The notes beneath the pieces are model-generated. The model was given only the letters and a program-made list of their open reading frames with translations. It did no database searches and was not told the origin of the DNA. The translations under genes and the position numbers were made by a program. This document shows, piece by piece, positions 30,498 through 39,410 of a DNA stretch of 64,000 bases. This DNA is from CAZZDK01 sp964652235 (lineage in GTDB: Bacteria > Pseudomonadota > Alphaproteobacteria > UBA9219), in NCBI GenBank assembly GCA_964652235.1, contig CAZZDK010000009.1, positions 8,643 through 72,642 on the forward strand, written 5' to 3'. Numbering within the stretch: the stretch's first letter is position 1; each line of letters begins with the position of its first letter.

Positions 30498-31556
30498 TTA
30501 TTGTACGCTGACCGCGGCCTGAACAGGATCGACCGTCAAGGCATAGGCTGCCTGATATTTATCCAGCGCCTTGATCATCATATCATGGACCAAAGCGGGA
30601 GAGACCTGGCCCCCGGCAGCCTTGGCCTCAGCCTGGCTTCGCATGGAAGCCGCCAGGGCCGCTCCTTCCAGAGACAGCTTTGCCGTTTCCTGGGACGCCG
30701 GCCGGACAGAGGCCGCCTGCCCCGCCGAAACCATCTTTTTCGGATAAAGCGTCTGCCCGACCCGTATTCCCTGAGACGAAGCGGTTTTGCTTATACGACG
30801 CGAGGAGGTCGAAACGGGCGTCGAAGAGGGAAGGACTGCGGCCGCGGCCCCGGAAGCCGCCCCGGACGAAACGGCGGACACGGAAGCCGGGGAAGAGAGC
30901 GCGTCCGAAGAAGCGGACGCCACAAGAACCGGCGCCCCCGGCGCGGAAGCGGGCGTAGAGGGCTGCGCCGGAGATTGCGCCGAAGATTGCGCCGCCGTTT
31001 CCGGCGCGGCGGCAAGCTGAATCGTCCCGGCCTGCGGATCGGGCTCGCCCACCTCGTCGCCGCCGAAAAGAGCGTCGGCGATCTGGATCGTCGCCTCTTC
31101 GCCCGAATGCTCTTCATAGGCGGCGGTTAGAATGCCCGCGACCGTGCTGATAGCCAGGCTACCGGTCAGCGCGCCGAACAAGGCGTTGCCGGCGACCTGA
31201 ATTTCGGGTTTGATTTTGTCGCCCGTCGCTTCGCGATACACCGTCCCGAGGATCGGGATATGCTGAAGCGGGTTGATAAGATCGACGAGATCGCCCCACT
31301 CCAAATCTTCCGCTTCGTGGACTTCTGTTGCTTTGTCCGCGCCGTCCATTCGCCAGGAACGCGCGATTTTAGGAGCCGCCGAAGCCTCTTCTTTCTCGGC
31401 GAGGTCGTCTTTTTTCTCTTTTTTTTGAACTTCGTCCAGCGTCGAGGCGAAAAGGCTCTGCGCCGCGCCTTGTGAAGAAGCAGGCGCAGCGGCAGGGGGC
31501 GGCGGCGGAAGCTCGCTCGCGATTATTTGCGGGACGGCGCTAGCGGATAGGTCCAT
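30498..31556 (-). CDS. Low-complexity protein with a short conserved-looking segment
   Basis: A 352-residue protein with an AAGGAG ribosome site before the ATG at 31556; seven further in-frame codons upstream are not used. The N-terminus is Ser/Ala/Pro-rich. Residues about 85-150 form the only ordered-looking part, with WGDLVDLINPLQHIPILGTVY then ALFGALTGSLAIS. It reads like a known alphaproteobacterial motif (INPLQHIP-x-x-x-x-Y) of unknown role, but I cannot name the family. The rest is Ala/Ser/Gln-rich and probably disordered, with a short helical C-terminal end (DMMIKALDKYQAAY). No signal peptide is visible. It does not overlap its neighbours. Confidence 0.65.
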   Translation of the reverse strand: MDLSASAVPQIIASELPPPPPAAAPASSQGAAQSLFASTLDEVQKKEKKDDLAEKEEASAAPKIARSWRMDGADKATEVHEAEDLEWGDLVDLINPLQHIPILGTVYREATGDKIKPEIQVAGNALFGALTGSLAISTVAGILTAAYEEHSGEEATIQIADALFGGDEVGEPDPQAGTIQLAAAPETAAQSSAQSPAQPSTPASAPGAPVLVASASSDALSSPASVSAVSSGAASGAAAAVLPSSTPVSTSSRRISKTASSQGIRVGQTLYPKKMVSAGQAASVRPASQETAKLSLEGAALAASMRSQAEAKAAGGQVSPALVHDMMIKALDKYQAAYALTVDPVQAAVSVQ

Positions 31557-31668
31557 AAACGCTCCTTGCCCTTTCAAGAAAGCAAGGCGCGTGCCAAAGG
31601 TTTTTCAAAACAAAATCAAACTATTATACATTTTCGTCCGCTGCGGATCGGCATTTTGTGCCGAAACT

Positions 31669-32217
31669 CTAAAAAATCGACAGCGGAAGATGAACGTACC
31701 CGCCCATCATTTCAGCGCCCGGATTGCGCTTGGTGAGTTCGGCATTGGAGATATGGCTCACATAGGCTGTGATCCGCAGCCCATTGTCGAAACGCCACCC
31801 CATCTCGCCCGTCGAGCGGAACTCCACCTGCGAGCCGAGATTCTTGCCCCCGCCCCGCGCGTAAATCCCGACCCCGATGCTGGGCGAAATCACAAGGTGA
31901 GGGATCAAGAGAAAATCGAAAATCAAACCGCCGAAGCCGTAACTGTTGCCGCGCGGCGTTCCTTCGGCCCCCACGAAGGGGCGGACTTGAAAATAAGGAT
32001 CAAGCGGCGCGAAAAAGTCGCTGGCGGCGGAAAGGAGCGAAACGCCCCATCGGTATTCAAGCCGAATGTCCGCATCGTCGCGATAGGTCGTGTGCTTGAA
32101 AATCTCGAACCAGCCGGTGCCGAAGGAAATCGTGTCGGGCTGCCGCACTTCTTCGGCCCGCGCGGAAAAGGCGCTTAAGACGAGCCAAAAGAGAAAAACC
32201 GAAAGCCGCGCCTTCAT
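31669..32217 (-). CDS. PagL-like lipid A 3-O-deacylase (acyloxyacyl hydrolase)
   Basis: A 182-residue outer-membrane protein with a signal peptide cleaved after SARA (about residue 21). The catalytic triad pattern of PagL is intact: H155, S157 and E169 in SHISNAELTKRNPGAE, with the same H-x-S and 12-residue spacing as Pseudomonas PagL. A terminal Phe ends the barrel. PagL removes the 3-O acyl chain of lipid A and weakens recognition by host receptors. A GTG three codons upstream is possible, but the ribosome site AAAGGGTGGG fits the ATG at 32217 better. It sits 50 bp after pepN on the same strand. Confidence 0.88.
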   Translation of the reverse strand: MKARLSVFLFWLVLSAFSARAEEVRQPDTISFGTGWFEIFKHTTYRDDADIRLEYRWGVSLLSAASDFFAPLDPYFQVRPFVGAEGTPRGNSYGFGGLIFDFLLIPHLVISPSIGVGIYARGGGKNLGSQVEFRSTGEMGWRFDNGLRITAYVSHISNAELTKRNPGAEMMGGYVHLPLSIF

Positions 32218-32267
32218 GCGAATCACCCACCCTTTTTCCGACCGGCAACGGGTTTTGCTTTTTTCTC

Positions 32268-34880
32268 CTACTTTGACAAGAGGGCTTTTGAGACGACCTC
32301 GCGCACATCGGACGAAAGGTTTTTAACGGCGGCGAGCTTCTGAAGCGCTTTTTTCATGCCCTTTTGGTTCTTCGGCTCGAAGTCCCGCCAGCGCAAAAAG
32401 GACTTGGCCAATCGCGCGGCGGCGACAGGATTGATCTTGTCCTCCAGCGCCGTCACTTCGGCGATAAAGGCGTAGCCCGAACCGTCCGGCGCGTGAAAGC
32501 CCAGCGGATTGCCGATGAACGAGCCGATCAGCGCCATGACCCGGTTGGGATTCTTGAGCGTGAACACTTTGTGTTTCATGAGTTTTTTGACAGTCTTGAG
32601 CGCGTCCGGACGCCGAGCCGACGCCAGCGCCATAAACCAATTGTCCAGAATTGTCGGCGTTTTGGCGTATGTTTTTTCAAAATGGGCGAGCGCTTTTTTC
32701 TTAAGCGGCGATTCGCTCTCGGCCAAAAGGAACAGGCCCGCGACTTTATCCGTCATGTTAAAGGAAGACGTGACCGCCGAGGCCGCAAGAGCCGCCGCAT
32801 CGTCCGGCGCGACCTTGCTCAGATAGGACAGGCAGAGATTTTTGAGGCTCCGTTTGCCGCGCGAAATTCCGTCGATGGCCTTTTCGCTGAGCGTTTTCTC
32901 CAGCGTTTCGTAGGTCTCCCAGAAATCCTCCTCCAGCGCCTGCGCTATCGCGCGAACGACGCGCTGCCTTTGATGATAGAGCTTAATCGGGTCGATCTTT
33001 TTGCCCTTGGCCGTGACGAAAAGACCCAGTTCCGTTTCGCTCGGCAACGACAACATCGCCGTTTTCGTTCCCGCGTCCAGCTTCTTGTCGCGCAGGATGT
33101 TGCGCAGTCCCCCGATAAACGCTTCCGGAAGCTCTTTCTCTTCCAGAATGATCTTGACGAACATCTTCTGCCCGGCGTCCCAGCGGTTGAACGGATCGCT
33201 GTCATGCGCCATGAGCAGCAGAAGCTCTTCGTCCGTATAGGGATAATCGACGCGCACGGGCGCGGAAAAGTCGCGCAAGAGCGAAGGCACGGGCTTGCTT
33301 TCGACGTTCAGAAACGTGATTTTGTCCTTCGCGAGCGAAAGATCGATCACGAAGGTTCCCTTCATGTCGCGCCCTTTTTCGTCGAGGAGCCCGACGCTGA
33401 AAGGCATATAGAAGGGCTTTTTCTTCGGCTGGCCGGGCGTGGGCGGCGTTTTTTGCTCCACCGTCAGCGTGTATTCCTTTTTCTTCGCGTCGTAACGAGA
33501 CCGGACTTTCAAGACCGGCGTTCCGGCCTGGCTGTACCAACGCATGAATTGATCGAGATCGATCTTGTTCACTTCCGCCATCGCGGCGACGAAATCCTCG
33601 CACGTCGCGGCCTGGCCGTCGTGTTTTTTCAAATAATGCCGCAAGCCTTTGCGGAATCCCTCGCGCCCGACGAGCGTCTGGATCATGCGGACGACCTCTT
33701 GCCCCTTGTCGTACACCGTCCGCGTATAGAAATTGTCGATGGCCTGATAGGTCGCGGGCCTTATGGGATGCGCCATGGCGCCCGCGTCCTCGGCGAACTG
33801 AAAGCTTCTAAGCTTCGAGACCGCGCCGATCCGCTCCAGCGCGCGCCCGTTCATGTCGCCGCAGAACTCGCGCTCGCGGAAAACGGTGAGGCCTTCTTTC
33901 AAGCTCAGCTGAAACCAATCGCGGCAGGTCACGCGGTCGCCCGTGTAATTGTGGAAATATTCGTGCCCGACCACCCGCTCAAAGAAAGAGATGGACGAAT
34001 CCACCGCCGTATCGGCGCGGCCCAGAACGCAGGCGTCGTTGAAGATGTTGAGGCCTTTGTTCTCCATCGCGCCGTAGTTGAAGTGGCTGACGGCTACGAT
34101 CATGAACCGATCGAGATCATATTCAAGCCCATAGGTGTCTTCGTCCCACTTCATCGCCTTCTTGATCGATTCCATCGCGATGGCGGTCTCGTCCTTGCGG
34201 CCCGGCTCGACGTAGATTTCAAGCAAAATCTTGCGGCCCGATTTCGTAGTAAAAGCGCTGGCAACGCGATCCAGCCTGCCCGCCACAAGCGCGAAAAGAT
34301 AGCAAGGCTTGCGGAAGGGGTCGTCCCATACGACATAATGCCGCCCGCCTTTTTCCGAGCCTTTTTTGATCAGATTGCCGTTTGCGAGGAGAACGGGGAA
34401 CTTCTTTTTATCCGCATGGATCGTGACGCGGAATTTGGATAGAACGTCCGGCCTGTCCGGAAAATAGGTAAAGCGGCGAAAGCCCAAGGCCTCGCATTGC
34501 GTGGTCAAAATCGGTCCCGCGAAATAAAGGCCCAAAAGCGCCGTGTTTTTAGCCGGGTCGTTTTCGCTTTCGATTTCGAGAACGGCCCTATCCGGAAAAG
34601 CGGGGATCGTCAGCGTCTTTTCGTCCAGAATGTAGGAGCGGTCCGAAAGCTCCACGCCGTTCACGCGCACGCGCAGCAATTTTTGATTCTCGCCGTTTAA
34701 GACAAGCGGTAGGTTTTTCCCCTTGGCCGCCGGATTGCGCCGGACGGAAAGGCGCGACGCGACGCGCGTGGCTTTGTCCCGAATGTCGAAGTCGAGCAAC
34801 GTCTCGTCCACAAGATAGGCGGGCGGCGCGTAATCGGCCAAACGAACTTCGTTGTTTGTTTTCAGTTTGGTTTTCTTCAT
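32268..34880 (-). CDS. pepN: Aminopeptidase N
   Basis: An M1 family zinc aminopeptidase of 870 residues, the same length as E. coli PepN. The exopeptidase motif GAMEN is near residue 272. The zinc site HEYFHN-x18-E (HEYFHNYTGDRVTCRDW...LKEGLTVFRE) is near 305-330. The C-terminal alpha-solenoid ends DVREVVSKALLSK. It removes N-terminal residues from peptides in the cytoplasm. An in-frame TTG lies 5 codons upstream, but GAAAGAG points to the ATG at 34880. The gene begins 11 bp after sufT and so appears to be part of the suf transcript. Confidence 0.96.
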   Translation of the reverse strand: MKKTKLKTNNEVRLADYAPPAYLVDETLLDFDIRDKATRVASRLSVRRNPAAKGKNLPLVLNGENQKLLRVRVNGVELSDRSYILDEKTLTIPAFPDRAVLEIESENDPAKNTALLGLYFAGPILTTQCEALGFRRFTYFPDRPDVLSKFRVTIHADKKKFPVLLANGNLIKKGSEKGGRHYVVWDDPFRKPCYLFALVAGRLDRVASAFTTKSGRKILLEIYVEPGRKDETAIAMESIKKAMKWDEDTYGLEYDLDRFMIVAVSHFNYGAMENKGLNIFNDACVLGRADTAVDSSISFFERVVGHEYFHNYTGDRVTCRDWFQLSLKEGLTVFREREFCGDMNGRALERIGAVSKLRSFQFAEDAGAMAHPIRPATYQAIDNFYTRTVYDKGQEVVRMIQTLVGREGFRKGLRHYLKKHDGQAATCEDFVAAMAEVNKIDLDQFMRWYSQAGTPVLKVRSRYDAKKKEYTLTVEQKTPPTPGQPKKKPFYMPFSVGLLDEKGRDMKGTFVIDLSLAKDKITFLNVESKPVPSLLRDFSAPVRVDYPYTDEELLLLMAHDSDPFNRWDAGQKMFVKIILEEKELPEAFIGGLRNILRDKKLDAGTKTAMLSLPSETELGLFVTAKGKKIDPIKLYHQRQRVVRAIAQALEEDFWETYETLEKTLSEKAIDGISRGKRSLKNLCLSYLSKVAPDDAAALAASAVTSSFNMTDKVAGLFLLAESESPLKKKALAHFEKTYAKTPTILDNWFMALASARRPDALKTVKKLMKHKVFTLKNPNRVMALIGSFIGNPLGFHAPDGSGYAFIAEVTALEDKINPVAAARLAKSFLRWRDFEPKNQKGMKKALQKLAAVKNLSSDVREVVSKALLSK

Positions 34881-34891
34881 GGCTTTCTCTT

Positions 34892-35215
34892 TCAAAACAT
34901 ATCCAGCGCGAGCCGCGCGTCCTCCGACATTTTAGAGGGGTCCCACGGCGGGTCCCAGGTTAGCTCGACCGTGACGGCTTCAACATCCTCTATTTTTGCT
35001 AAGGAATCGTGAACCCAGCCGGGGATCGCGCCGGCCATGGGGCAATCGGGGGCCGTGAGCGTCATGGTCACGGCGAGTTTCCACCCGCCCGCCTTGCCGG
35101 GCGCCGTCTCGATTTTATAAATCAGCCCCAAATCATAAACGTTAACGGGGATTTCGGGATCATAACCCGTTTTCAACCTTTCGACGGCTTTTTCTATGAT
35201 GGTCGCGTCGTTCAT
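34892..35215 (-). CDS. sufT: SufT (MIP18/DUF59) iron-sulfur maturation protein
   Basis: A 107-residue MIP18-type protein: IIEKAVERLKTGYDPEIPVNVYDLGLIY, VTMTLTAPDCPMAG with its conserved Cys, and VTVELTWDPPWDPSKMSEDARLAL. It helps Fe-S cluster transfer to client enzymes. The ATG at 35215 overlaps the sufU stop (ATGA) and has AGGGA upstream. It is the last suf gene, followed by pepN. Confidence 0.95.
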   Translation of the reverse strand: MNDATIIEKAVERLKTGYDPEIPVNVYDLGLIYKIETAPGKAGGWKLAVTMTLTAPDCPMAGAIPGWVHDSLAKIEDVEAVTVELTWDPPWDPSKMSEDARLALDMF

Positions 35216-35697
35216 TCCGTCCCTACTTTTTTGGCCGCCGCCGGATCGAGCGCCGCCTCGAGGGTCCGCCAGGCGAGCGTCGCGCATTTAACCCGCATGG
35301 GGTAACTTTTGACGCCCGCCAGGGCGGCCAGGCGGTCGCGGTCCTCTTCGCCGATCTTTTCTTTTTCCTCTTCCGGAAAAGCCGTCCCCATCGTGAGGGA
35401 TTGAAAATACGCCCAAAGAAGCCGCGCCTGCGCCGCGCTCTTGCCGCGCAGCATATCCGTCATAAGAGAGGCCGAAGCGACGGAAATCGCGCAGCCCTCG
35501 CCCTGAAAAGCCGCGTCCGCGATGCGCCCGTCCGCTCCGACCGTCAAATACAAAACCAGCTTGTCGCCGCACAGCGGGTTATGCCCGACCGCCTCGCAAT
35601 CCGCGTTTTCGATGGCATGAAAATGGCGCGGACGCTTGCCGTGATCGAGAATCAAATCCTGGTACAGGTCGCGCAAAGCGTCTTCGCTTTCTGTCAT
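35212..35697 (-). CDS. sufU: SufU-like Fe-S scaffold or sulfur-transfer protein
   Basis: A 161-residue U-type protein. The ligand residues C43, D45 (NPLCGDKL), C69 (GEGCAIS) and C138 (VKCATLAWRTL) are all present. An insertion of about 20 residues between the second and third cysteine (the KIGEEDRDRLAAL region) marks the SufU rather than the IscU type. SufU accepts persulfide sulfur from SufS. The start is set by the ATGA overlap with the sufS stop; a longer in-frame extension has no conserved content. Confidence 0.93.
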   Translation of the reverse strand: MTESEDALRDLYQDLILDHGKRPRHFHAIENADCEAVGHNPLCGDKLVLYLTVGADGRIADAAFQGEGCAISVASASLMTDMLRGKSAAQARLLWAYFQSLTMGTAFPEEEKEKIGEEDRDRLAALAGVKSYPMRVKCATLAWRTLEAALDPAAAKKVGTE

Positions 35698-36911
35698 CCG
35701 AACAGCTCCCGCGCTTTTTTCACGCCTTCGATGAGGGCCTCGACGTCTTCGCTTGTGTTGTAAAGTCCGAACGAAGCTCGCGCCGTTGCTGCAAGGCCCA
35801 GGGCCTCCATCGCGGGCTGGGCGCAATGATGGCCCGCGCGGATCGCCACGCCGCAGGAATCTAAAACCGTGCCGATGTCATGCGAATGAAGGCCCTTTAT
35901 CACAAAGGACAAAATCGCGCTTTTGTGCGGCGCTGTCCCGATGATCCGCACGTCCGGAATCGCCGCAAGCGCCTTCGTCGCCTCGTCAAGCAAGGCTTTT
36001 TCATGCGCTTCGATGCGATCGAATCCGATTCCCGAAACGTAATCGATCGCCGCGTGAAGTCCGACGACCTCGGCGATGGCGGGCGTCCCGGCTTCGAAGC
36101 GGGCGGGCGGATCTTGAAACGTCGTCTCCTCGAACGACACCGAGGCGATCATATCGCCGCCGCCCTGATAGGGAGGCATGGCCTTAAGAATTTCCCGCTT
36201 GCCGTAAAGAACGCCGATGCCCGTGGGGCCGTAAAGCTTATGGCCGGAAAAGACGTAAAAGTCGGCCCCCATCGCCCGCACGTCCACCGCGCCGTGGCTG
36301 ACGGCCTGCGCGCCGTCGATGAGCGCGAGGGCCCCGCGCTCATGGGCCAGCTTCACGATCTCCGCCACGGGCAAAACGGTCCCAAGCGCGTTGGAGACGT
36401 GCGCGACGGAAACGAGTTTTGTTCTAGGCCCCATCGCCGCCGCCATATCTCGCAGCAGAATCTCGCCGCTCGGCTGAAAGGGCACAACGCGCAGAACGAC
36501 CCCTTTTTCTTTTTGCAACAGCTGCCAGGGCACGATGTTCGCGTGATGCTCAAGGCGCGTCAGGACGATCTCGTCGCCTTCTTTCAAAAAGGCGCGGCCC
36601 CAGCTCGCCGCTACGAGATTGATCGCCTCGGTCGCGCCGCGCGTGAAGACGATCTCGTCTTCGTGCGCCGCGTTCAGAAAGCGCTGAACCGCGCGCCGCC
36701 CTTCGTCGTAGCGGCGCGTGGACCGCATGGAAAGCTCGTGCACGCCCCGATGGATGTTGCCGTAATCCGTTTCGTAAAAACGGCTCATGGCGTCGATGAC
36801 GCGGCGCGGCTTTTGGGCGCTGGCGCCGCTATCGAGATAGGCGAGCCGACGGCCGCGGATTTTCTGGGCCAGCGCGGGAAAGTCGGCCACGACGTTCAAA
36901 TCTTGAGCCAT
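35694..36911 (-). CDS. sufS: Cysteine desulfurase SufS
   Basis: A 405-residue group II cysteine desulfurase. The PLP lysine is in FSGHKLYGPTGIGVLYG, the active cysteine in RAGHHCAQP, and EHHANIVPWQ is typical. It releases sulfur from L-cysteine for cluster assembly. The 5' end overlaps sufD by 16 bp and the 3' end overlaps sufU as ATGA. Confidence 0.97.
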   Translation of the reverse strand: MAQDLNVVADFPALAQKIRGRRLAYLDSGASAQKPRRVIDAMSRFYETDYGNIHRGVHELSMRSTRRYDEGRRAVQRFLNAAHEDEIVFTRGATEAINLVAASWGRAFLKEGDEIVLTRLEHHANIVPWQLLQKEKGVVLRVVPFQPSGEILLRDMAAAMGPRTKLVSVAHVSNALGTVLPVAEIVKLAHERGALALIDGAQAVSHGAVDVRAMGADFYVFSGHKLYGPTGIGVLYGKREILKAMPPYQGGGDMIASVSFEETTFQDPPARFEAGTPAIAEVVGLHAAIDYVSGIGFDRIEAHEKALLDEATKALAAIPDVRIIGTAPHKSAILSFVIKGLHSHDIGTVLDSCGVAIRAGHHCAQPAMEALGLAATARASFGLYNTSEDVEALIEGVKKARELFG

Positions 36912-37978
36912 TGTCCCACCTCCGTCCGCGCCGCGGCGGCGATTTCTTCGGCGCCTATTTTTTCGATTCCCTCGTTCACGAAAGCCTCAATCAGCAGCGC
37001 CCGCGCCTCTTTTTCGCCGATGCCGCGCGAGCGCAGATAGAAAAGCTCCCTCTCGTCCAAATCGCCGATGGCGCTGCCGTGCGAGCATTTCACGTCGTCG
37101 GCGTAAATCTCCAGTTCCGGGGTCGCGTCCATCTCGGCCTTGTCGGAGAGCAAAAGCGCCCGGCTCAATTGATGGCCGTCCGTTTTCTGCGCCTCCGGCG
37201 CGACGTAAATCTTGCCCTGAAAAACCCCGCGCGCGGCCTCGTCCAAAACGGCGCGGAACGTCTGGCGGCTTTGGCCGTGCGGGGCGGCGTGATGAACGCG
37301 CACCAAGGCGTCGCCGTGAGAACGGCCCCGCAAAAGCGCCGCGCCGGAAACGTTCGCGGCGGCCAGCTCGCCCGTCAAAAAAACGTCCGTCTCGCAGCGT
37401 GTCAGGCCGCCGTCCGCGATCAGGGAGAAATGCTCGTAGAAGGCGCCCGCCGCGACATTGACTCGTGCGCGCGAAACGTGCAGGCCGGCGCCGCCGGAGA
37501 CGATCTTGCCGTGAACCAGCTTGGCCTGCTCGGCCAGGGAAATCTCGAAATGCGGCAAAAGCGCGAAAAGACCCTCGCCGTCGCAAATGTGCCGCTCGAT
37601 CAGCGTGAGTCGGCTGTTTGCGCCAAGCGAAAGACGCAAGCCAACCTCGTTTTCCCAAGGGTCCGCGTCCGCAACGTTCAGAAAAAGAATTTCCAACGGC
37701 TGAAGAGCCAGACACGTCTGCGCTCCCACTTCCATCCAGCACAGGCCCGTCTCGTCCTGAGAAAAGAAAGCTTCGGGCAAAGCGGGGAGAGAGGACAAAT
37801 CCGCCCGGTAACGCCCGTTCACGAAGACGACGCGCGCGAAAGCGAGCGGCGCGGGCGCCGTCACAAAGGCACGCGCGGGCGGCGCCGCAAAGACGGTTTC
37901 GGCGTAGGGCCAGAGCGACGTGTGCCGCCAAGTTTCCCTGTCGGTCCGGCTTTGCTCTAAGAGAGAAGCGACGCTCAT
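36896..37978 (-). CDS. sufD: Fe-S cluster assembly protein SufD
   Basis: A 360-residue SufD beta-helix protein. The divergent N-terminal half is typical of SufD. The C-terminal half contains GKIYVAPEAQKTDGHQLSRALLLSDKAEMDATPELEIYADDVKCSHGSAIG, carrying the conserved Cys and His, then FYLRSRGIGEKEARALLIEAFV. It joins SufB and SufC in the SufBC2D scaffold. Between it and sufC lies a HAD hydrolase gene with ATGA overlaps on both sides. Confidence 0.95.
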   Translation of the reverse strand: MSVASLLEQSRTDRETWRHTSLWPYAETVFAAPPARAFVTAPAPLAFARVVFVNGRYRADLSSLPALPEAFFSQDETGLCWMEVGAQTCLALQPLEILFLNVADADPWENEVGLRLSLGANSRLTLIERHICDGEGLFALLPHFEISLAEQAKLVHGKIVSGGAGLHVSRARVNVAAGAFYEHFSLIADGGLTRCETDVFLTGELAAANVSGAALLRGRSHGDALVRVHHAAPHGQSRQTFRAVLDEAARGVFQGKIYVAPEAQKTDGHQLSRALLLSDKAEMDATPELEIYADDVKCSHGSAIGDLDERELFYLRSRGIGEKEARALLIEAFVNEGIEKIGAEEIAAAARTEVGQWLKI

Positions 37979-38661
37979 CTTCCTCTCCCCTTAAAAACTT
38001 CGTCCGCAATAGCGGGCAAATCTTCGAGCGCATGGACCAGAAAGTCCGGCTTTTCGGCGACCAGCCTTTCCTCGCTCGCGAAGCCGCCCGTCACGGCCAC
38101 GCTGACAAGGCCGAGCTCGTGGCCTATGCGCACCTCTTCGGGCGTGTCGCCGACGATCAAAGCGCGACCTTCGCCTTTCCGTCCGGCCAGGTGCCGGATC
38201 AATCTTTCCTTCTTCGGCTTGCAATCAATGTGATCCTCGATCCCCTTATTCGCCAACGTGCCGTGAATATAGGGCGCAATTTCATGTTTCGCGCAAAGGC
38301 CCGCGATTTTCTCTTCAAAATGATTGCTTAGGATCAGACATTCGACGGGCCCCTCGCAAAGCGAGGCCAAAACTTTTCGGGCGCCTTTGCGCAAAGGCAT
38401 TTCTTTTTCGAGCGGCGCGTAGGTTTCATGAAAAGACTCCCACATTTCCCTCTTGTTTTTTTCCAGCTCGTCGGTTGAAAAACCCAGTTTTAGATAAAGA
38501 GACTCGAACGGCACGTCGAAATATTCTCTGAAAAGGTCGAAGGAGCTTTGTTTTTTCCCATAGCGGACCTGCACGGCGAGAAAACTTTGATGGACGGCCC
38601 GCGCATCGTCCAGCAGCGTCCCGTTCCAGTCGAAAATAACGGTGTTTCGGTCCGGCCTCAT
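37975..38661 (-). CDS. HAD-superfamily hydrolase inserted in the suf operon
   Basis: A 228-residue HAD phosphatase of the phosphoglycolate phosphatase-like type. Motif I is FDWNGTLLDD with D11 as nucleophile. Motif II is the LSNHFEEK serine. KPKKERL supplies the motif III lysine, and IVGDTPEEVRIGHELG is motif IV. The helical cap lies between motifs I and II. The substrate is unknown; phosphoglycolate or a damaged cofactor is possible. ATGA overlaps join it to sufC before and sufD after, so it is made in step with the Suf proteins. Confidence 0.92.
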   Translation of the reverse strand: MRPDRNTVIFDWNGTLLDDARAVHQSFLAVQVRYGKKQSSFDLFREYFDVPFESLYLKLGFSTDELEKNKREMWESFHETYAPLEKEMPLRKGARKVLASLCEGPVECLILSNHFEEKIAGLCAKHEIAPYIHGTLANKGIEDHIDCKPKKERLIRHLAGRKGEGRALIVGDTPEEVRIGHELGLVSVAVTGGFASEERLVAEKPDFLVHALEDLPAIADEVFKGRGR

Positions 38662-39407
38662 GCGCGCACCCGCGAGGCCTCGCCGTAGCCTTTTTCCTCG
38701 AGTTCAAGGGCCAGTTCCGGCCCGCCCGAACGCTCAATGCGCCCGGCGGCCAAGACGTGCACGCGGTCCGGCCTGATGTAATCGAGCAGGCGCTGATAAT
38801 GCGTGATGACCAGCATGGCGCGATCCGGCGAACGCAAGGCATTCACGCCGTCCGCCACGACGCGCAGCGCGTCGATGTCGAGGCCGCTGTCCGTCTCGTC
38901 GAGAATGCAAAAGCGCGGCTCAAGCACAGCCATCTGCAAAACTTCGTTGCGTTTTTTCTCGCCGCCCGAAAAACCGGCATTGACGGGGCGGCGCAACATT
39001 TCTTCGCCCATGCCCAGCGCCTTGGCTTTTTCTTTAAGCGCTTTCAGCGCCTGCATCGCGTCAAGCTCGTTTTGCCCCCGCGCGCGCCGAACGGCGTTCA
39101 GCGCGGTCTTAAGGAACGTCATGTTCGTCACGCCGGAAATTTCGACGGGATATTGGAAAGCCAAAAACAGGCCTGCCGCGGCGCGCGCTTCGGGAGGAAG
39201 GGACAAAAGGTCCCGCCCATCCAAAAGAACTTTGCCCGCCGTCACTTGATAGCCGGGCCTTCCCGCCAGAACGTAGGACAACGTGCTTTTGCCCGCGCCG
39301 TTCGGCCCCATGATCGCGTGAACGGCCCCGGCGGGCACCTCCAGGGAGAGGCCTTTGAGGATTTCCTTGCCCTCGATCTCGGCATGAAGGTTTTCGATCT
39401 TGAGCAT
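38658..39407 (-). CDS. sufC: Fe-S cluster assembly ATPase SufC
   Basis: A 249-residue ABC-type ATPase: Walker A GPNGAGKST (34-42), signature FSGGEKKRNEVLQMAVLEP and Walker B CILDETDSGLDIDAL. The H-loop VITHYQRLLDYI follows, ending with the SufC-type PDRVHVLAAGRIERSG. It powers the SufBC2D scaffold. The gene starts 3 bp after sufB ends. Confidence 0.97.
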   Translation of the reverse strand: MLKIENLHAEIEGKEILKGLSLEVPAGAVHAIMGPNGAGKSTLSYVLAGRPGYQVTAGKVLLDGRDLLSLPPEARAAAGLFLAFQYPVEISGVTNMTFLKTALNAVRRARGQNELDAMQALKALKEKAKALGMGEEMLRRPVNAGFSGGEKKRNEVLQMAVLEPRFCILDETDSGLDIDALRVVADGVNALRSPDRAMLVITHYQRLLDYIRPDRVHVLAAGRIERSGGPELALELEEKGYGEASRVRA

Positions 39408-39410
39408 TCC

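Noticed and set aside
32364..34442. A 692-codon plus-strand frame opposite pepN
   Set aside because: Very long, but it is the mirror of PepN codons; the translated sequence is low-information and no family is seen.
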